Shown here piece by piece: positions 23,643-32,985 of a stretch of DNA of 64,000 bases (within the stretch, counting starts at the first letter, position 1; each line of letters begins with the position of its first letter). The stretch comes from Vulcanimicrobiota bacterium (GTDB taxonomy: Bacteria > Vulcanimicrobiota > Vulcanimicrobiia > Vulcanimicrobiales > Vulcanimicrobiaceae), in contig JAAXCW010000003.1 of the NCBI GenBank assembly GCA_013036095.1, positions 62,001-126,000 of the forward strand, in the 5' to 3' direction. Both the position numbers and the translations under genes were made by a program. The notes beneath the pieces are model-generated. The model had not been told where the DNA came from, did not search any database, and saw nothing but the letters and a program-made list of their open reading frames with translations.

Positions 23643-24209
23643 TCATAAGAACAAAGTCCGAGCCGCTTCGCGCTGGAACGCTGCGGCGACCGCGTCGGCG
23701 ACGAGCCCTTCGCGTAAGCCGATGCGAAGATCGCCCGTCATGATTTTGATAACGTACGTGGCTTCGGTTGCATCCGTGCACGCGCGCAGAATCCGCTCGC
23801 AAAGCACTTCGCGTTTTCGTCCGGCTGCTTTGCCGCGCGCCCGGGCGATCTCTTCGAAAAGCGAATAGAGTGAAGCGGGCGTCAGCGTCTCGGAGAATAG
23901 CGCCAAGTCCATCGCCGGGCGGACGAACGGCCCGAGCGCCGCGCCAAGGTCGCCGTGTTCGCGATAATTCGCGCCCAGTTCGACGTCGTGAAATCCCCAT
24001 GCGCTCTGCGCGGCCGCCACGATGGTGCGCCAGCCGATGCCCAGGCTGCGGTCGTCGCGCGCCGCGAACGGACTGCCTGTAAAAAAGCGCGCCGCCGCGC
24101 TAAGATCGGCGTCATCGAGCGAACGCAGATACGCTGCAAGGAGTGCGATCTTTTCGAGCTTTCCGGCGCGAGCCGCGATCGCCGCGCAGGTTTCCCCGAA
24201 GCGCCGCAT
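23643..24209 (-). pseudogene. ATP-dependent DNA ligase, N-terminal fragment
   Basis: A 188-residue frame matching the N-terminal DNA-binding domain of ATP-dependent ligases. It shows KLEKIALLAAYLRSL, LGIGWRTIVAAAQ, EIARARGKAAGRKREVLCERI and the conserved TYVIKIMTGDLRIGLREGLV. Homology stops at about AAAFQREAAR, after which five foreign codons lead to a stop. The adenylation domain that should follow is missing. The gene begins 3 bases after the exonuclease stop, as in intact ligase-associated repair operons. The fragment has no catalytic Lys and could not seal nicks. Confidence 0.85.
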
Positions 24210-24212
24210 TCC

Positions 24213-25247
24213 TTAAAAAAGCGCCAGCTGCGTGTGTTCCTCTAAGTACTCCGCATCGATGCCCAGGCGCCGCAAACGGTAGACGAAATCCGGCCAGCCG
24301 TGGTTGAGCAGCACTTTCTTGGGCTGCGCCAATTCGATGTAGCGAAGAAGGGCCGGATAATCTGCGTGATCGGAGAGCGGGAAGCAGCGATCGACGCCGT
24401 AGCGGAACCTTGCGCTGCGATCCATCGACCATCCCGTTAAAACGGCGGTACGCACGGGCCTTCCACGCAAAGCTTTCGGCAAGGCCTTTCCCGAAGGCGG
24501 CCAGACGACGGCGCCGTTTGCGTTAAACGTCAGCACATCGTAGCGCTCGTACTTCGGAAGCTGCACACCGCACGTTTCATAGACGCGGCATAACGTTTCG
24601 ATGGCGCCGTGCACGGTCACGCCGATCTGCGCGTTGCCCAGAATTGCGACCGCTTCTTGCGCCTTGCCCAAAGAGTAAGCGAAGAAGACGGGCACGGCTC
24701 CGGCCTCGAGCGCATCGCGTGCGAACGCGATCATTTCGGCAGCTACTTCTTCGCGCGGAGGAAAGGCATACTGGGGCCGGCCGAAGGTGCATTCCATCAG
24801 CACGAGATCGCACGGCTTTACCTCGGGCGGGTCGGCGGTTATCGACGTGTCGAGTTTGAAGTCGCCGGTGTACACGAAACTGCCGTGCTCGCCCTCGATC
24901 ATGATCTGCGAGCTGCCGAGCACGTGACCTGCGGAGAACAGTGTCAGCCGGTGGTTTCCGCTGACCCACGGTTCGTTAAACCCGTGTTCTTCGAAGATAC
25001 TCGGGGGGCGCGGCGGCTCCGGCGTTTTGAAACCGGCGAGCAGCGAGGGCTGCGTGGCGCGCGCTGCGCGGCGCGCGAACTTCGCGCGGCAGATCGCAGC
25101 GGTGTTCGGAGTCGAGACGATCGTGTCGTGCTCGCGCGCGTGATCGGAGTGACCGTGCGACACGTAGCAGCGGCCGCGCGAACGCATCGAGTCGATCCAA
25201 AGATCGATCGCTTCCACATAGAGCGACTTGTCGGCGAGGGAGAACAC
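24213..25247 (-). CDS. ligase-associated metallo-beta-lactamase-fold exonuclease
   Basis: A 344-residue protein with the metal-binding motif [14 protein letters not shown] near residue 30. It also has [25 protein letters not shown] and the C-terminal [28 protein letters not shown] of the beta-CASP/Mbl nuclease group that accompanies ATP-dependent ligases. Expected activity is DNA end processing. The start is a GTG. It is the first gene of a minus-strand operon with the (now broken) ligase. Its helicase and PdeM partners are at 6.6-10 kb on the other strand. Confidence 0.87.
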   Translation of the reverse strand: MFSLADKSLYVEAIDLWIDSMRSRGRCYVSHGHSDHAREHDTIVSTPNTAAICRAKFARRAARATQPSLLAGFKTPEPPRPPSIFEEHGFNEPWVSGNHRLTLFSAGHVLGSSQIMIEGEHGSFVYTGDFKLDTSITADPPEVKPCDLVLMECTFGRPQYAFPPREEVAAEMIAFARDALEAGAVPVFFAYSLGKAQEAVAILGNAQIGVTVHGAIETLCRVYETCGVQLPKYERYDVLTFNANGAVVWPPSGKALPKALRGRPVRTAVLTGWSMDRSARFRYGVDRCFPLSDHADYPALLRYIELAQPKKVLLNHGWPDFVYRLRRLGIDAEYLEEHTQLALF

Positions 25248-25318
25248 CGCTCTATTTTCCGTCGGGGCGGGGGCGCGGCCTGTGCAGCTTTTACCGAACG
25301 GGCACGGTTCATGGTTGC

Positions 25319-26281
25319 ATGAGCCGCATTTATGAAAATCTGGCCGATTCGTTCGGCAACACGCCGCTTGTCAAACTTCCCCGGCTGGCCAAGGGTCTGC
25401 CCGGAACGGTCGCCGTAAAGATGGAGTCGTTTAACCCGGCGGGTTCGGTGAAGGACCGCATCGGGATCTCGATGATCGAAGCCGCCGAACGCGAGGGCCG
25501 CCTGCGCCCGGACTCGGTGATCATCGAGCCGACCAGCGGAAACACCGGCATCGCGCTCGCCTTCGTGGCCGCCGCCAAGGGCTATCCGCTGATTTTGGTC
25601 ATGCCTGATACGATGACCGTCGAACGCCGGAACCTCCTTAAAGCTTACGGCGCACAGGTGGTGCTGACGCCGGGTGCTGAGGGGATGAAGGGCGCCATTG
25701 CCAAGGCAAACGAGATTCACGCGAGCGACCCGCCCAAATACTTCATGCCGCAGCAGTTCGAAAACCCGGCGAATCCCGAGATCCATCGCCGAACGACGGC
25801 CGAAGAGATCTGGCGCGATACCGACGGCACGGTCGACGTCTTCGTGGCGGCTGTTGGAACGGGCGGAACGATTACCGGCGTCGGAGAGGTGCTGCGCGAG
25901 CGGAAGCCCGGTTCGCGGATTATCGCGGTCGAACCCGATGCCTCGCCGGTGCTTTCCGGCGGCACTCCAGGCCCGCATAAGATCCAGGGAACCGGAGCGG
26001 GGTTTGTTCCGAAGATTCTCAACACAAGAGTTTATGACGAGGTGATCCGCGTCACCGATGCGGACGCGATCGCGATGACGCGCCGCGCGGCTCGCGAAGA
26101 AGGCATGCTTGTAGGAATCTCTTCGGGAGCGAACATCTGGGCGGCGTTGCAAGTCGCCGCACGGTCCGAGTCGAAAGGCAAGCTCATCGTGACCGTTGCT
26201 GCCGACACCGGCGAACGCTATCTTTCCAACCCGGTATTCGCCGAACAAGAAACGCGGATTGTCGAAGCGGCCCTCGTTTAG
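25319..26281 (+). CDS. cysK: cysteine synthase (O-acetylserine sulfhydrylase)
   Basis: A 320-residue PLP enzyme. The Lys that binds PLP is in [11 protein letters not shown] near residue 44, the substrate loop is [14 protein letters not shown], and the phosphate-binding loop is [26 protein letters not shown] near residue 222 is also typical. It makes cysteine from O-acetylserine and sulfide in the cytoplasm. The next gene (asparaginase) starts inside its last codons, and metH follows, giving a sulfur amino acid operon. Confidence 0.95.
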   Translation: MSRIYENLADSFGNTPLVKLPRLAKGLPGTVAVKMESFNPAGSVKDRIGISMIEAAEREGRLRPDSVIIEPTSGNTGIALAFVAAAKGYPLILVMPDTMTVERRNLLKAYGAQVVLTPGAEGMKGAIAKANEIHASDPPKYFMPQQFENPANPEIHRRTTAEEIWRDTDGTVDVFVAAVGTGGTITGVGEVLRERKPGSRIIAVEPDASPVLSGGTPGPHKIQGTGAGFVPKILNTRVYDEVIRVTDADAIAMTRRAAREEGMLVGISSGANIWAALQVAARSESKGKLIVTVAADTGERYLSNPVFAEQETRIVEAALV

Positions 26282-27245
26282 CGTTCAGGTTTCTCGCGGC
26301 GGTATCGTGGAGTCGATCCACGCTATCGCCGCGTGCGCTGTCGATGCGCAGGAAAAAACGGTGCTCGCATATGGGGACGTCGACGATTTTCCCGTTTTTT
26401 TGCGTTCGAGCGCGAAGCCGTTCATCGCGGCGGCCGTTATCGAAGCCGGGGCGCGCGAACGCTTTGGGCTCGAGCCGCGCGAGATCGCCGTCATGGCAGG
26501 CTCGCATTTCGGCCAACCCTTCCACGTTGAAGCCGTGCGATCGATTCTCCGGAAGATCGACATGCCCGAGGACGCGCTGCAATGCGGCGTACATCCGCCC
26601 TACAACACTGCGGCGGCGCTCGAGCTGGAACGCGCCGGCCTTCCGCTGACGCCCATCTACAATAACTGTTCCGGCAAACATGCGGGCATTTTGGCACTGT
26701 GTAAGATCATGAATGTGGACGCGCGGACGTACCTGGAAGCCGAGAACCCGGCGGAGCAGCGGATCTTGGATTTTTGCGCGCGCGTCTCGGACGTGAAGGC
26801 CGCCCAGATGCCGGTCGCCATCGACGGCTGCGGCATTCCCGTCTATGCCGTACCGCTGCGCAACGGGGCCCTGTCGTTTTTGCGGCTGGCAACGCTCGAA
26901 GGCCCGCTCCGCGTTGTCCGCGACGCGATGATCGCGTTTCCCGAATACGTTTCGGGCACCGGTGAATTCGATGCCCGCTTGATGGAAGCCGGAGGCGGCT
27001 CCGTCGTCTGCAAAGCCGGCGCCGAAGGCGTTCATGGCGCCGGCGCGGCAAACGCCGGGCTTGGCCTGGTTTGCAAGGTGCTTGACGGAACGGCGCGCGC
27101 GCGCGGCCCGGCGGTCTTAACCATGCTGAAGGGTCTCGGCGTGCTGTCGCCCGCGCAGCTGACGAAACTCGCCGACCTAGAACACCCGATAGTATATAAT
27201 CGGGCTGGGCGCGCCGTGGGCGAAATCAGCGCCCGCGAAGGATAA
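26259..27245 (+). CDS. asparaginase II-family protein (PF06089 type)
   Basis: A 328-residue protein. It has [19 protein letters not shown] at the N-terminus, [44 protein letters not shown] and [15 protein letters not shown], all hallmarks of the R. etli-type asparaginase II family. It would hydrolyse asparagine to aspartate and ammonia, or act on a related amide. The TTG start at 26259 overlaps cysK by 23 bases and puts the conserved RGGIVES at residue 14. It lies between cysK and metH. Confidence 0.87.
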   Translation: MSKRPSFSVQVSRGGIVESIHAIAACAVDAQEKTVLAYGDVDDFPVFLRSSAKPFIAAAVIEAGARERFGLEPREIAVMAGSHFGQPFHVEAVRSILRKIDMPEDALQCGVHPPYNTAAALELERAGLPLTPIYNNCSGKHAGILALCKIMNVDARTYLEAENPAEQRILDFCARVSDVKAAQMPVAIDGCGIPVYAVPLRNGALSFLRLATLEGPLRVVRDAMIAFPEYVSGTGEFDARLMEAGGGSVVCKAGAEGVHGAGAANAGLGLVCKVLDGTARARGPAVLTMLKGLGVLSPAQLTKLADLEHPIVYNRAGRAVGEISAREG

Positions 27246-27247
27246 TT

Positions 27248-30200
27248 TTGGCGGACTACCTGCAACTCTTGGGCGAGCGGGTGCTCGTTTTCGACGGGGC
27301 CATGGGCACGCAAATCATGGACCTCGAACTCACCGCCGACGATTTCGGCGGTGTTCGCTATCAGGGCTGCAACGAAGCTCTCGTTTTGACGCGCCCCGAC
27401 ATCGTCCGCGACATCCACGAAAAATACTTAGAAGCCGGCGCCGACGTTCTCGAAACCGACACGTTTACGGCATCACGCTTAAAGCTTGACGAATACGAAC
27501 TCGGCAGCAAAGTTGCCGAGGTCAACCATACCGCCGCGCAGCTGGCTCGCGCAGCGTGCGAAAAATATTCCACGCCCGATCGCCCGCGCTTCGTTGCGGG
27601 CTCCATGGGACCGACCGGCATGCTGATCTCGTCGTCGGATCCGTCGCTCTCGAAGATCACGTTTGAAGAGCTCGTCACAATTTACGGCGAGCAGGCTCGC
27701 CATCTCGTTGAAGGCGGCTCGGATTTTCTACTGCTCGAGACGATGCAAGATCTTCTGGAGCTCAAAGCGGCCGTCGCCGGCATCACGCGCGAATTCGCCA
27801 AGGGACTGCGCCGCGTTCCGATTCAAGCCCAGCCGACGCTGATCACCGAAGGGCGTATGCTGCTCGGCACGGACATTCGCGCGATCTGCGCGACCCTCGG
27901 TGCTTTGCCGGTCGACGTGATCGGCTTGAATTGTTCGACCGGACCGTCGCAGATGCGCGATCCGATCCGCTACCTCTGCGAAAACTCGGACCGGTACATT
28001 AGCGTCATTCCGAATGCCGGACTGCCGCTGATGGGGCCGCGTGGCGAAACCATCTATCCCGAAACGCCGGCCGAACTTTCGCGTGAATTGGCCGAATTCG
28101 TGCGCGACTTCGGCGTGAACGTGGTGGGCGGCTGCTGCGGCACGACGCCCGAGCATATCGCGGCGATCCGCGCGGAGGTCGACGCGCTGGCACGCGCGGG
28201 CAAGCGCGGCCGTATTCCGGTTGCGCAACCGAAGCAGTTTGCGGCGTCGGCTATGACGGCTATCGCACTCGAACAGGAACCGCGGCCGCTCCTTGTCGGC
28301 GAGCGCATCAACTCGCAAGGTTCGCGCAAGATCAAACGCCTGCTGCTCGAGGAGAATTTCGACGACATTACGCTCGTCGCGCGCGAGCAGGTCGAAGGCG
28401 GCGCACACGCGCTCGACGTTTGCTGTGCGCTGACGGAGCGGACAGACGAAGACGAGCAGATGCGCCTTATGGTCCGAAAGCTCGCGCAGTCGGTCGAGGT
28501 TCCGCTGATGATCGACTCGACCGAACCGAAGGTGCTGCAGGCCGCGCTCGAAGCCTATCCCGGACGCGCGATCGTCAATTCCGTCCATCTCGAGAGCGGA
28601 CGCGCGAAGATCGACGCGGTTCTGCCGCTGGCGATGGAACACGGCGCGGCCGTGGTCGCGCTCACGATCGACGAAACCGGGATGGCGAAAACCGCGGAGC
28701 GAAAGCTCGAAGTCGCCAAGCGCATTTACGAGATCGTCGTCGGCGAATATGGATTGCCGCCCGGCGCGTTGATCTTCGACGATTTGACCTTCACGCTAGC
28801 GACCGGCGACGAAGAATATATCAATTCGGCGGTCGACACGATCGAAGGCATCAAAGCGATCAAAGAGGCGCTGCCGGGCGTGCTGACCTCGCTCGGCGTC
28901 AGCAACGTCTCGTTCGGATTGAATCCGGCGGCGCGGGCGGCACTGAATTCGGTCTTTCTCCATCATTGCGTTCAGGCGGGTCTCGATATGGCGCTCGTCT
29001 ATGCCAAAGAGATTACGCCGTACGCCGAGCTCGACTCGACCGAGCGCGAACTCTGCGACGATATGGTTTTTAACCGCCGGCCCGACGCCTTGCAGCGGTT
29101 AATCGAACACTATGAAGGCGCGGTTGCCACGACCGACGGCAAGGGCGAGAAAAAGGACGACGACGCGGAGGCACCACCGGCCGACCGTATTCACAACGCG
29201 ATCCTGCGCCGCCGCAAAGACGGAATCGAAGCCAAGATCGACGAGGCGCTGCTGACGCGCGGCCCGGTCGAGGTGCTCAACGAAATACTGCTGCCCGCCA
29301 TGAAGGAAGTCGGCGATAAGTTCGGCGCGGGCGAGCTGATTTTACCGTTTGTGCTGCAGTCGGCCGAAGTCATGAAAAAGGCCGTCGCGCATCTGGAACA
29401 ATTCCTCGAGAAAAAAGAAGGCCAGACCAAAGGGAAGGTCGTGCTCGCGACCGTTTTCGGCGACGTGCACGACATCGGCAAAAATCTCGTACACACGATT
29501 CTGGCCAACAACGGCTACACGGTTTTCGATCTCGGGAAACAAGTACCGATGAATACGATTCTAGAGAAGGCGGTCGAAGTAAAGGCCGACGCGATCGGAC
29601 TTTCGGCGCTGCTCGTCTCCACGAGCAAACAGATGCCGGTTTGCGTGCAAGAGCAAGACACGCGCGGTTTGGAGTTTCCGGTCCTCGTTGGCGGCGCGGC
29701 GATCAATCGCGATTTCGGCCGCCGGATCTCCGTGCTCGAAGGCAACCGCTACTTTGAGCCGGGTCTGTTTTATGCCAAGGATGCCTTCGAAGGTTTGCAG
29801 GTGATGGAGACGCTGACCGGCGATCCCGCAGAGCGCGAAAAATTCATCGAGCAGGCAAAACGCGAGGCGCTCGCACCGCGTGCTGCGCAACAGCCTGTGG
29901 CGGCGACCAACGGAGCCCTTCAATACTCAGCGGTGAAAGCCGACCACGCTACGATTCCCAAGCCGCCGTTCTTGGGAGCGCGCTCCATGCGCGACGTCGA
30001 CCCGGCCAAACTTTGGCCGTGTTTCGACATGCGCAGTTTGTACCGGCTCTCGTGGGGAGCGGCGAACACCAAAGGCGAGGCGTTCGAAAAACTGGTGCGC
30101 GAAGAGTTCGAGCCGCGCTTACATCGCTATCAGGAATCGGCTGCAGAGTTTTTGGATCCGCGCTTCGTTTACGGCTACTTCCCGGCAGCGGGCAGCGGCA

Positions 30201-30736
30201 ACGACGCGATCGTCTACGATCCGGAAGATTCTTCGCGAGAAATCGCGCGCTTCACGTTCACGCGGCAAGCCGGCGGCGAGCACTTGTCGCTGGCGGATTA
30301 TCTGCGCGAACCGGAAAACGGCCGCGGCGCAGATGTCGTGGCGCTGCAGGTCGTTACCGTCGGATCGCGGGCGTCGGAACGAATCGCCGAACTGCATGCC
30401 GCCGGCGATTACAGCGAATCGTATTTCTTGCACGGTTTTTCGGTGCAGAGCGCCGAGGCACTGGCTGAATGCGCTCACCGCCACATTCGATCGGAATTGG
30501 GTTTACCAGCTGACCGCGGAAAGCGCTATTCGTGGGGATACGGCGCATGCCCTGACCTCTCGCAACACGAAACCGCGTTCCGTTTGCTCGACGCCGGCAA
30601 CGCGATCGGCGTGAAACTGACCGAGGCTTTCCAAATCGTTCCGGAGCAATCGACCGCGGCCATTATCATGCACCATCCCAAAGCGACCTACTTCAATGCA
30701 GCCGCCGTGAGGGAACTCGAACCAGCTTCAGCGTAA
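27248..30736 (+). CDS. metH: cobalamin-dependent methionine synthase
   Basis: A 1162-residue, four-module enzyme. The homocysteine domain (residues 1-310) has FDGAMGTQIMD and zinc Cys in GLNCSTGP and VGGCCGTTPEH (296-297). The folate domain (about 345-610) has LVGERINSQGSRK. The B12 domain (about 650-890) has DVHDIGKNLV with the cobalt-binding His at about 741. The activation domain (about 915-1162) has RYSWGYGACPDLSQHE. It transfers methyl from methyltetrahydrofolate to homocysteine. The TTG start has AAGGA 6 bases upstream. Its B12 need explains the btu genes at 44-49 kb. It is slightly shorter than the E. coli enzyme. Confidence 0.95.
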   Translation: MADYLQLLGERVLVFDGAMGTQIMDLELTADDFGGVRYQGCNEALVLTRPDIVRDIHEKYLEAGADVLETDTFTASRLKLDEYELGSKVAEVNHTAAQLARAACEKYSTPDRPRFVAGSMGPTGMLISSSDPSLSKITFEELVTIYGEQARHLVEGGSDFLLLETMQDLLELKAAVAGITREFAKGLRRVPIQAQPTLITEGRMLLGTDIRAICATLGALPVDVIGLNCSTGPSQMRDPIRYLCENSDRYISVIPNAGLPLMGPRGETIYPETPAELSRELAEFVRDFGVNVVGGCCGTTPEHIAAIRAEVDALARAGKRGRIPVAQPKQFAASAMTAIALEQEPRPLLVGERINSQGSRKIKRLLLEENFDDITLVAREQVEGGAHALDVCCALTERTDEDEQMRLMVRKLAQSVEVPLMIDSTEPKVLQAALEAYPGRAIVNSVHLESGRAKIDAVLPLAMEHGAAVVALTIDETGMAKTAERKLEVAKRIYEIVVGEYGLPPGALIFDDLTFTLATGDEEYINSAVDTIEGIKAIKEALPGVLTSLGVSNVSFGLNPAARAALNSVFLHHCVQAGLDMALVYAKEITPYAELDSTERELCDDMVFNRRPDALQRLIEHYEGAVATTDGKGEKKDDDAEAPPADRIHNAILRRRKDGIEAKIDEALLTRGPVEVLNEILLPAMKEVGDKFGAGELILPFVLQSAEVMKKAVAHLEQFLEKKEGQTKGKVVLATVFGDVHDIGKNLVHTILANNGYTVFDLGKQVPMNTILEKAVEVKADAIGLSALLVSTSKQMPVCVQEQDTRGLEFPVLVGGAAINRDFGRRISVLEGNRYFEPGLFYAKDAFEGLQVMETLTGDPAEREKFIEQAKREALAPRAAQQPVAATNGALQYSAVKADHATIPKPPFLGARSMRDVDPAKLWPCFDMRSLYRLSWGAANTKGEAFEKLVREEFEPRLHRYQESAAEFLDPRFVYGYFPAAGSGNDAIVYDPEDSSREIARFTFTRQAGGEHLSLADYLREPENGRGADVVALQVVTVGSRASERIAELHAAGDYSESYFLHGFSVQSAEALAECAHRHIRSELGLPADRGKRYSWGYGACPDLSQHETAFRLLDAGNAIGVKLTEAFQIVPEQSTAAIIMHHPKATYFNAAAVRELEPASA

Positions 30737-30745
30737 CCCGCCCGC

Positions 30746-31999
30746 ATGCGTCTGATACTTGCAACCGTCGCGCTGACGGCGCTGGCGGCGTGTTCTGGTG
30801 CGAACAACGCCTCAACCTCGAAAAACACTACGACGACCACGACCGCGGTGACCGCGGCTCCGAGTCCGGTGCCCCCGGGGCAAGTCGTAAAGATCGGAAT
30901 CGATTTGCCGCTCTCAGGTGGCGATGCGTCGGTCGGAATTAGCACCGAGCAAGGCGCGCTGCTCGCCATCGATCAGGCGCAGAAAAATATGCCGCGCGGA
31001 TATACGCTGCAAGGCGAGGCGCTCGACGATGCGGTGCAAGGGGTGCATAATCCCGAGCAGGGCGTCTCCAACGTGCGCAGTTTCATCAGCGACCAGGACG
31101 TGCTGGCGGTTGTCGGACCGTACAATTCCAATGTCGCGCGCGCGGAGATTCCGGTGACGAACGCAGCCGGACTGGCGCAGGTCGGTCCGTCGGTCGTTGC
31201 CGATAACCTTACGCTTGGACCGGAAGCCGCGCAGCTGCGGCGTGTGAATCCATCGCTAAACACGTTTTTCCGCGTCTGCACGACGGATTCACGCCAAGGC
31301 TCCGCGCTCGCGCAATTCGCGCGGTCACTTGGATTCAAGCGCGCGTACATCATCGACGACAACGAAACGTACGGACTCGACTTGGCCGATCGCTTCGAGA
31401 AAGATTTCACGAACGACGGGGGCACCGTTCTCGCGCGCGATCATCTCGCCAAGAACACGCAAGACTTTAAATCGCTGCTGCTCAAAGTGCTCGCTGCGAA
31501 ACCCGACGTCGTGTTTTTTGGCGGCGTCACCAGCACCGGTGGCGGGTTGATCCGCAAGCAAATGTTCGGCATCGGACTCGGAAAGACCGCATACATGGGC
31601 GGCGACGGTTTGGCGGATCTCGCGACGGTGGCGGCGGCGCAGGCCGACGGGAGTTATTATACCGTGGCCGCGCCGAACGCGACGAAGCTACCTTCGGCGC
31701 AGGCGTTCGTCAAAGCGTACCGCGCGAAATATAAGGCGGACATCGGACCGTACAGCGCCAATGCCTACGCTGCGGCTCAAGTCGCGGCGAGCGCCATCAT
31801 TCAGGCAATCCGGAGCGGCCACGGCGCGCTGCCTGCACGCACGGCCGTCGTCGGCAATGTCGCGTCGACGAGGCTCGAAACACCGATCGGGCCCATCAGT
31901 TTCGACAAGTTCGGCGACGTCACGAATCCGGTGCTCAGTCTCTACGGCTTTAAGAACGGCCAATCGTACTTTATCCGGCAGATCCAACTGAAGCTCTAG
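30746..31999 (+). CDS. livK: branched-chain amino acid ABC transporter, substrate-binding lipoprotein
   Basis: A 417-residue lipoprotein (MRLILATVALTALAAC, lipobox LAAC) followed by a Ser/Thr-rich linker. The periplasmic-binding-protein type 1 fold begins VVKIGIDLPLSGGDASVGIS, with VLAVVGPYNSNVARAEIPVTNAAGLAQVGPS and RAYIIDDNETYGLDLADRFEKDF typical of Leu/Ile/Val-binding proteins. It delivers amino acids to the LivHM permease. It is the first gene of livKHMGF, separated from livH by a copy of the dispersed repeat. Confidence 0.92.
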   Translation: MRLILATVALTALAACSGANNASTSKNTTTTTTAVTAAPSPVPPGQVVKIGIDLPLSGGDASVGISTEQGALLAIDQAQKNMPRGYTLQGEALDDAVQGVHNPEQGVSNVRSFISDQDVLAVVGPYNSNVARAEIPVTNAAGLAQVGPSVVADNLTLGPEAAQLRRVNPSLNTFFRVCTTDSRQGSALAQFARSLGFKRAYIIDDNETYGLDLADRFEKDFTNDGGTVLARDHLAKNTQDFKSLLLKVLAAKPDVVFFGGVTSTGGGLIRKQMFGIGLGKTAYMGGDGLADLATVAAAQADGSYYTVAAPNATKLPSAQAFVKAYRAKYKADIGPYSANAYAAAQVAASAIIQAIRSGHGALPARTAVVGNVASTRLETPIGPISFDKFGDVTNPVLSLYGFKNGQSYFIRQIQLKL

Positions 32000-32005
32000 C
32001 CCGCT

Positions 32006-32068
32006 TGTCATGGTGAGCCTGTCGAACCACCCCGAGCAGCGTGCCGTAGGCAGGCAAGTCGAGGGGGG
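32006..32068 (+). repeat. dispersed repeat, copy 4, between livK and livH
   Basis: The blocks are TGTCATGGTGAGC, TGTCGAACCACCCCGAGCAG, a small hairpin GTGCC/GGCA(G)GC and GTCGAGGGGGG. The first hairpin is absent in this copy. It fills almost the entire gap between the two genes. Confidence 0.88.
32061..32068 (+). promoter_or_regulatory. ribosome binding site of livH supplied by the repeat
   Basis: The G-rich end of the repeat (GAGGGGGG) lies 5 bases before the livH ATG and is the only Shine-Dalgarno-like sequence there. Confidence 0.65.
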
Positions 32069-32073
32069 CAGCG

Positions 32074-32985
32074 ATGCATGAGTTCCTAGCGCAGCTGATC
32101 AACGGCATCTCCCTCGGCGGCATCTACGCGCTGATTGCACTTGGCTACACGATGGTCTATGGCATCATCGGACTGATAAACTTCGCACATGGCGACGTAT
32201 ACACGCTCGGTTCGTTCTTCGCATTGACGATATTGACGGCGCTCGGGGTTTCCGGTGAACTGCACGGCGTCGCCCTCGTTGTGGACGTCGCAATCGCATT
32301 GATCGGAGCGGCGCTCCTGTGCGGCATTGTCGGCGTGCTCATCGAGCGGCTCGCGTACCGGCGCCTGCGTAATGCGCCGCGTTTGGCGCCGCTCATCACC
32401 GCCATCGGCGTCTCGTTCATCCTGGAAAATATCATGCAGATATGGAAAGGGCCGGCACAGGTTCCGTTTCCCGCGGTCGTGCCGAATCCGTCGATCGTGT
32501 TCGCGGGCGTGGCTATCGGGGCTCAGCAGTTTCTGCTGGTCGGGCTAGCCGTAGTGATGATGGTCGCGCTGCAGCTCTTCATCCACAACACCCGACTCGG
32601 CCGAGCGATGCGCGCCACAGCAGAAGATCGCGACGCCGCCCAGCTGATGGGCATCAACATCAACAAAACCATCATGCTGACGTTTTTGATCGGCAGCGCG
32701 CTGGCAGGCGTGGCGGGATTTGTCTCGGGTGTCTACTATCAGTCGACGTGGTTTTTCAACGGCTTCGGAGCCGGACTGAAAGCGTTCACCGCGGCGGTGC
32801 TCGGCGGGATCGGGAACATCGCGGGAGCGATGCTGGGCGGCTTTCTGATCGGCATCATCGAGTCGTTTGCGACCTGGAAGTTCGGCGGCCAATGGAGCAA
32901 CGTCACGGTCTTCGCGATTCTGATTCTGGTGCTCGTGTTTCGTCCGTCGGGCCTGCTCGGTGAAGCGGTGTACGAGCGCGCATGA
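32074..32985 (+). CDS. livH: branched-chain amino acid ABC transporter permease LivH
   Basis: A 303-residue, 8-helix permease. It begins with INGISLGGIYALIALGYTMVYGIIGLINFAHGD, the diagnostic LivH motif, and has the coupling-loop region AMRATAEDRDAAQLMGININ near residue 175. It ends with GLLGEAVYERA. It forms the inner-membrane channel with LivM. The start follows the repeat-derived binding site. Its stop overlaps the livM start by 4 bases (ATGA). Confidence 0.95.
   Translation: MHEFLAQLINGISLGGIYALIALGYTMVYGIIGLINFAHGDVYTLGSFFALTILTALGVSGELHGVALVVDVAIALIGAALLCGIVGVLIERLAYRRLRNAPRLAPLITAIGVSFILENIMQIWKGPAQVPFPAVVPNPSIVFAGVAIGAQQFLLVGLAVVMMVALQLFIHNTRLGRAMRATAEDRDAAQLMGININKTIMLTFLIGSALAGVAGFVSGVYYQSTWFFNGFGAGLKAFTAAVLGGIGNIAGAMLGGFLIGIIESFATWKFGGQWSNVTVFAILILVLVFRPSGLLGEAVYERA

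Larger units (their letters stand above)
20874..23648. mobile_element. foreign segment replacing the middle of the DNA ligase gene
   Basis: About 2.8 kb, visibly AT-richer than its surroundings (runs such as ttccatatatac and ctagtataaaaa). It holds three orphan genes and long non-coding ends instead of the tight packing elsewhere. The two sides are halves of one ligase gene in the same orientation, with roughly 150-170 codons of the family length missing. No transposase, integrase or convincing terminal repeats were found. It could be a replacement by recombination, a remnant of an integrated element, or a misassembly. The left end, 20874-21264, is 390 bases without a gene and contains only the inverted repeat listed below. 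Confidence 0.6.

Noticed and set aside
20869-23660. Terminal inverted repeats or target duplication for the foreign segment
   Set aside because: The junctions share only a loose CTTATxA-like match; no duplication of 4 or more bases could be recognised with confidence.
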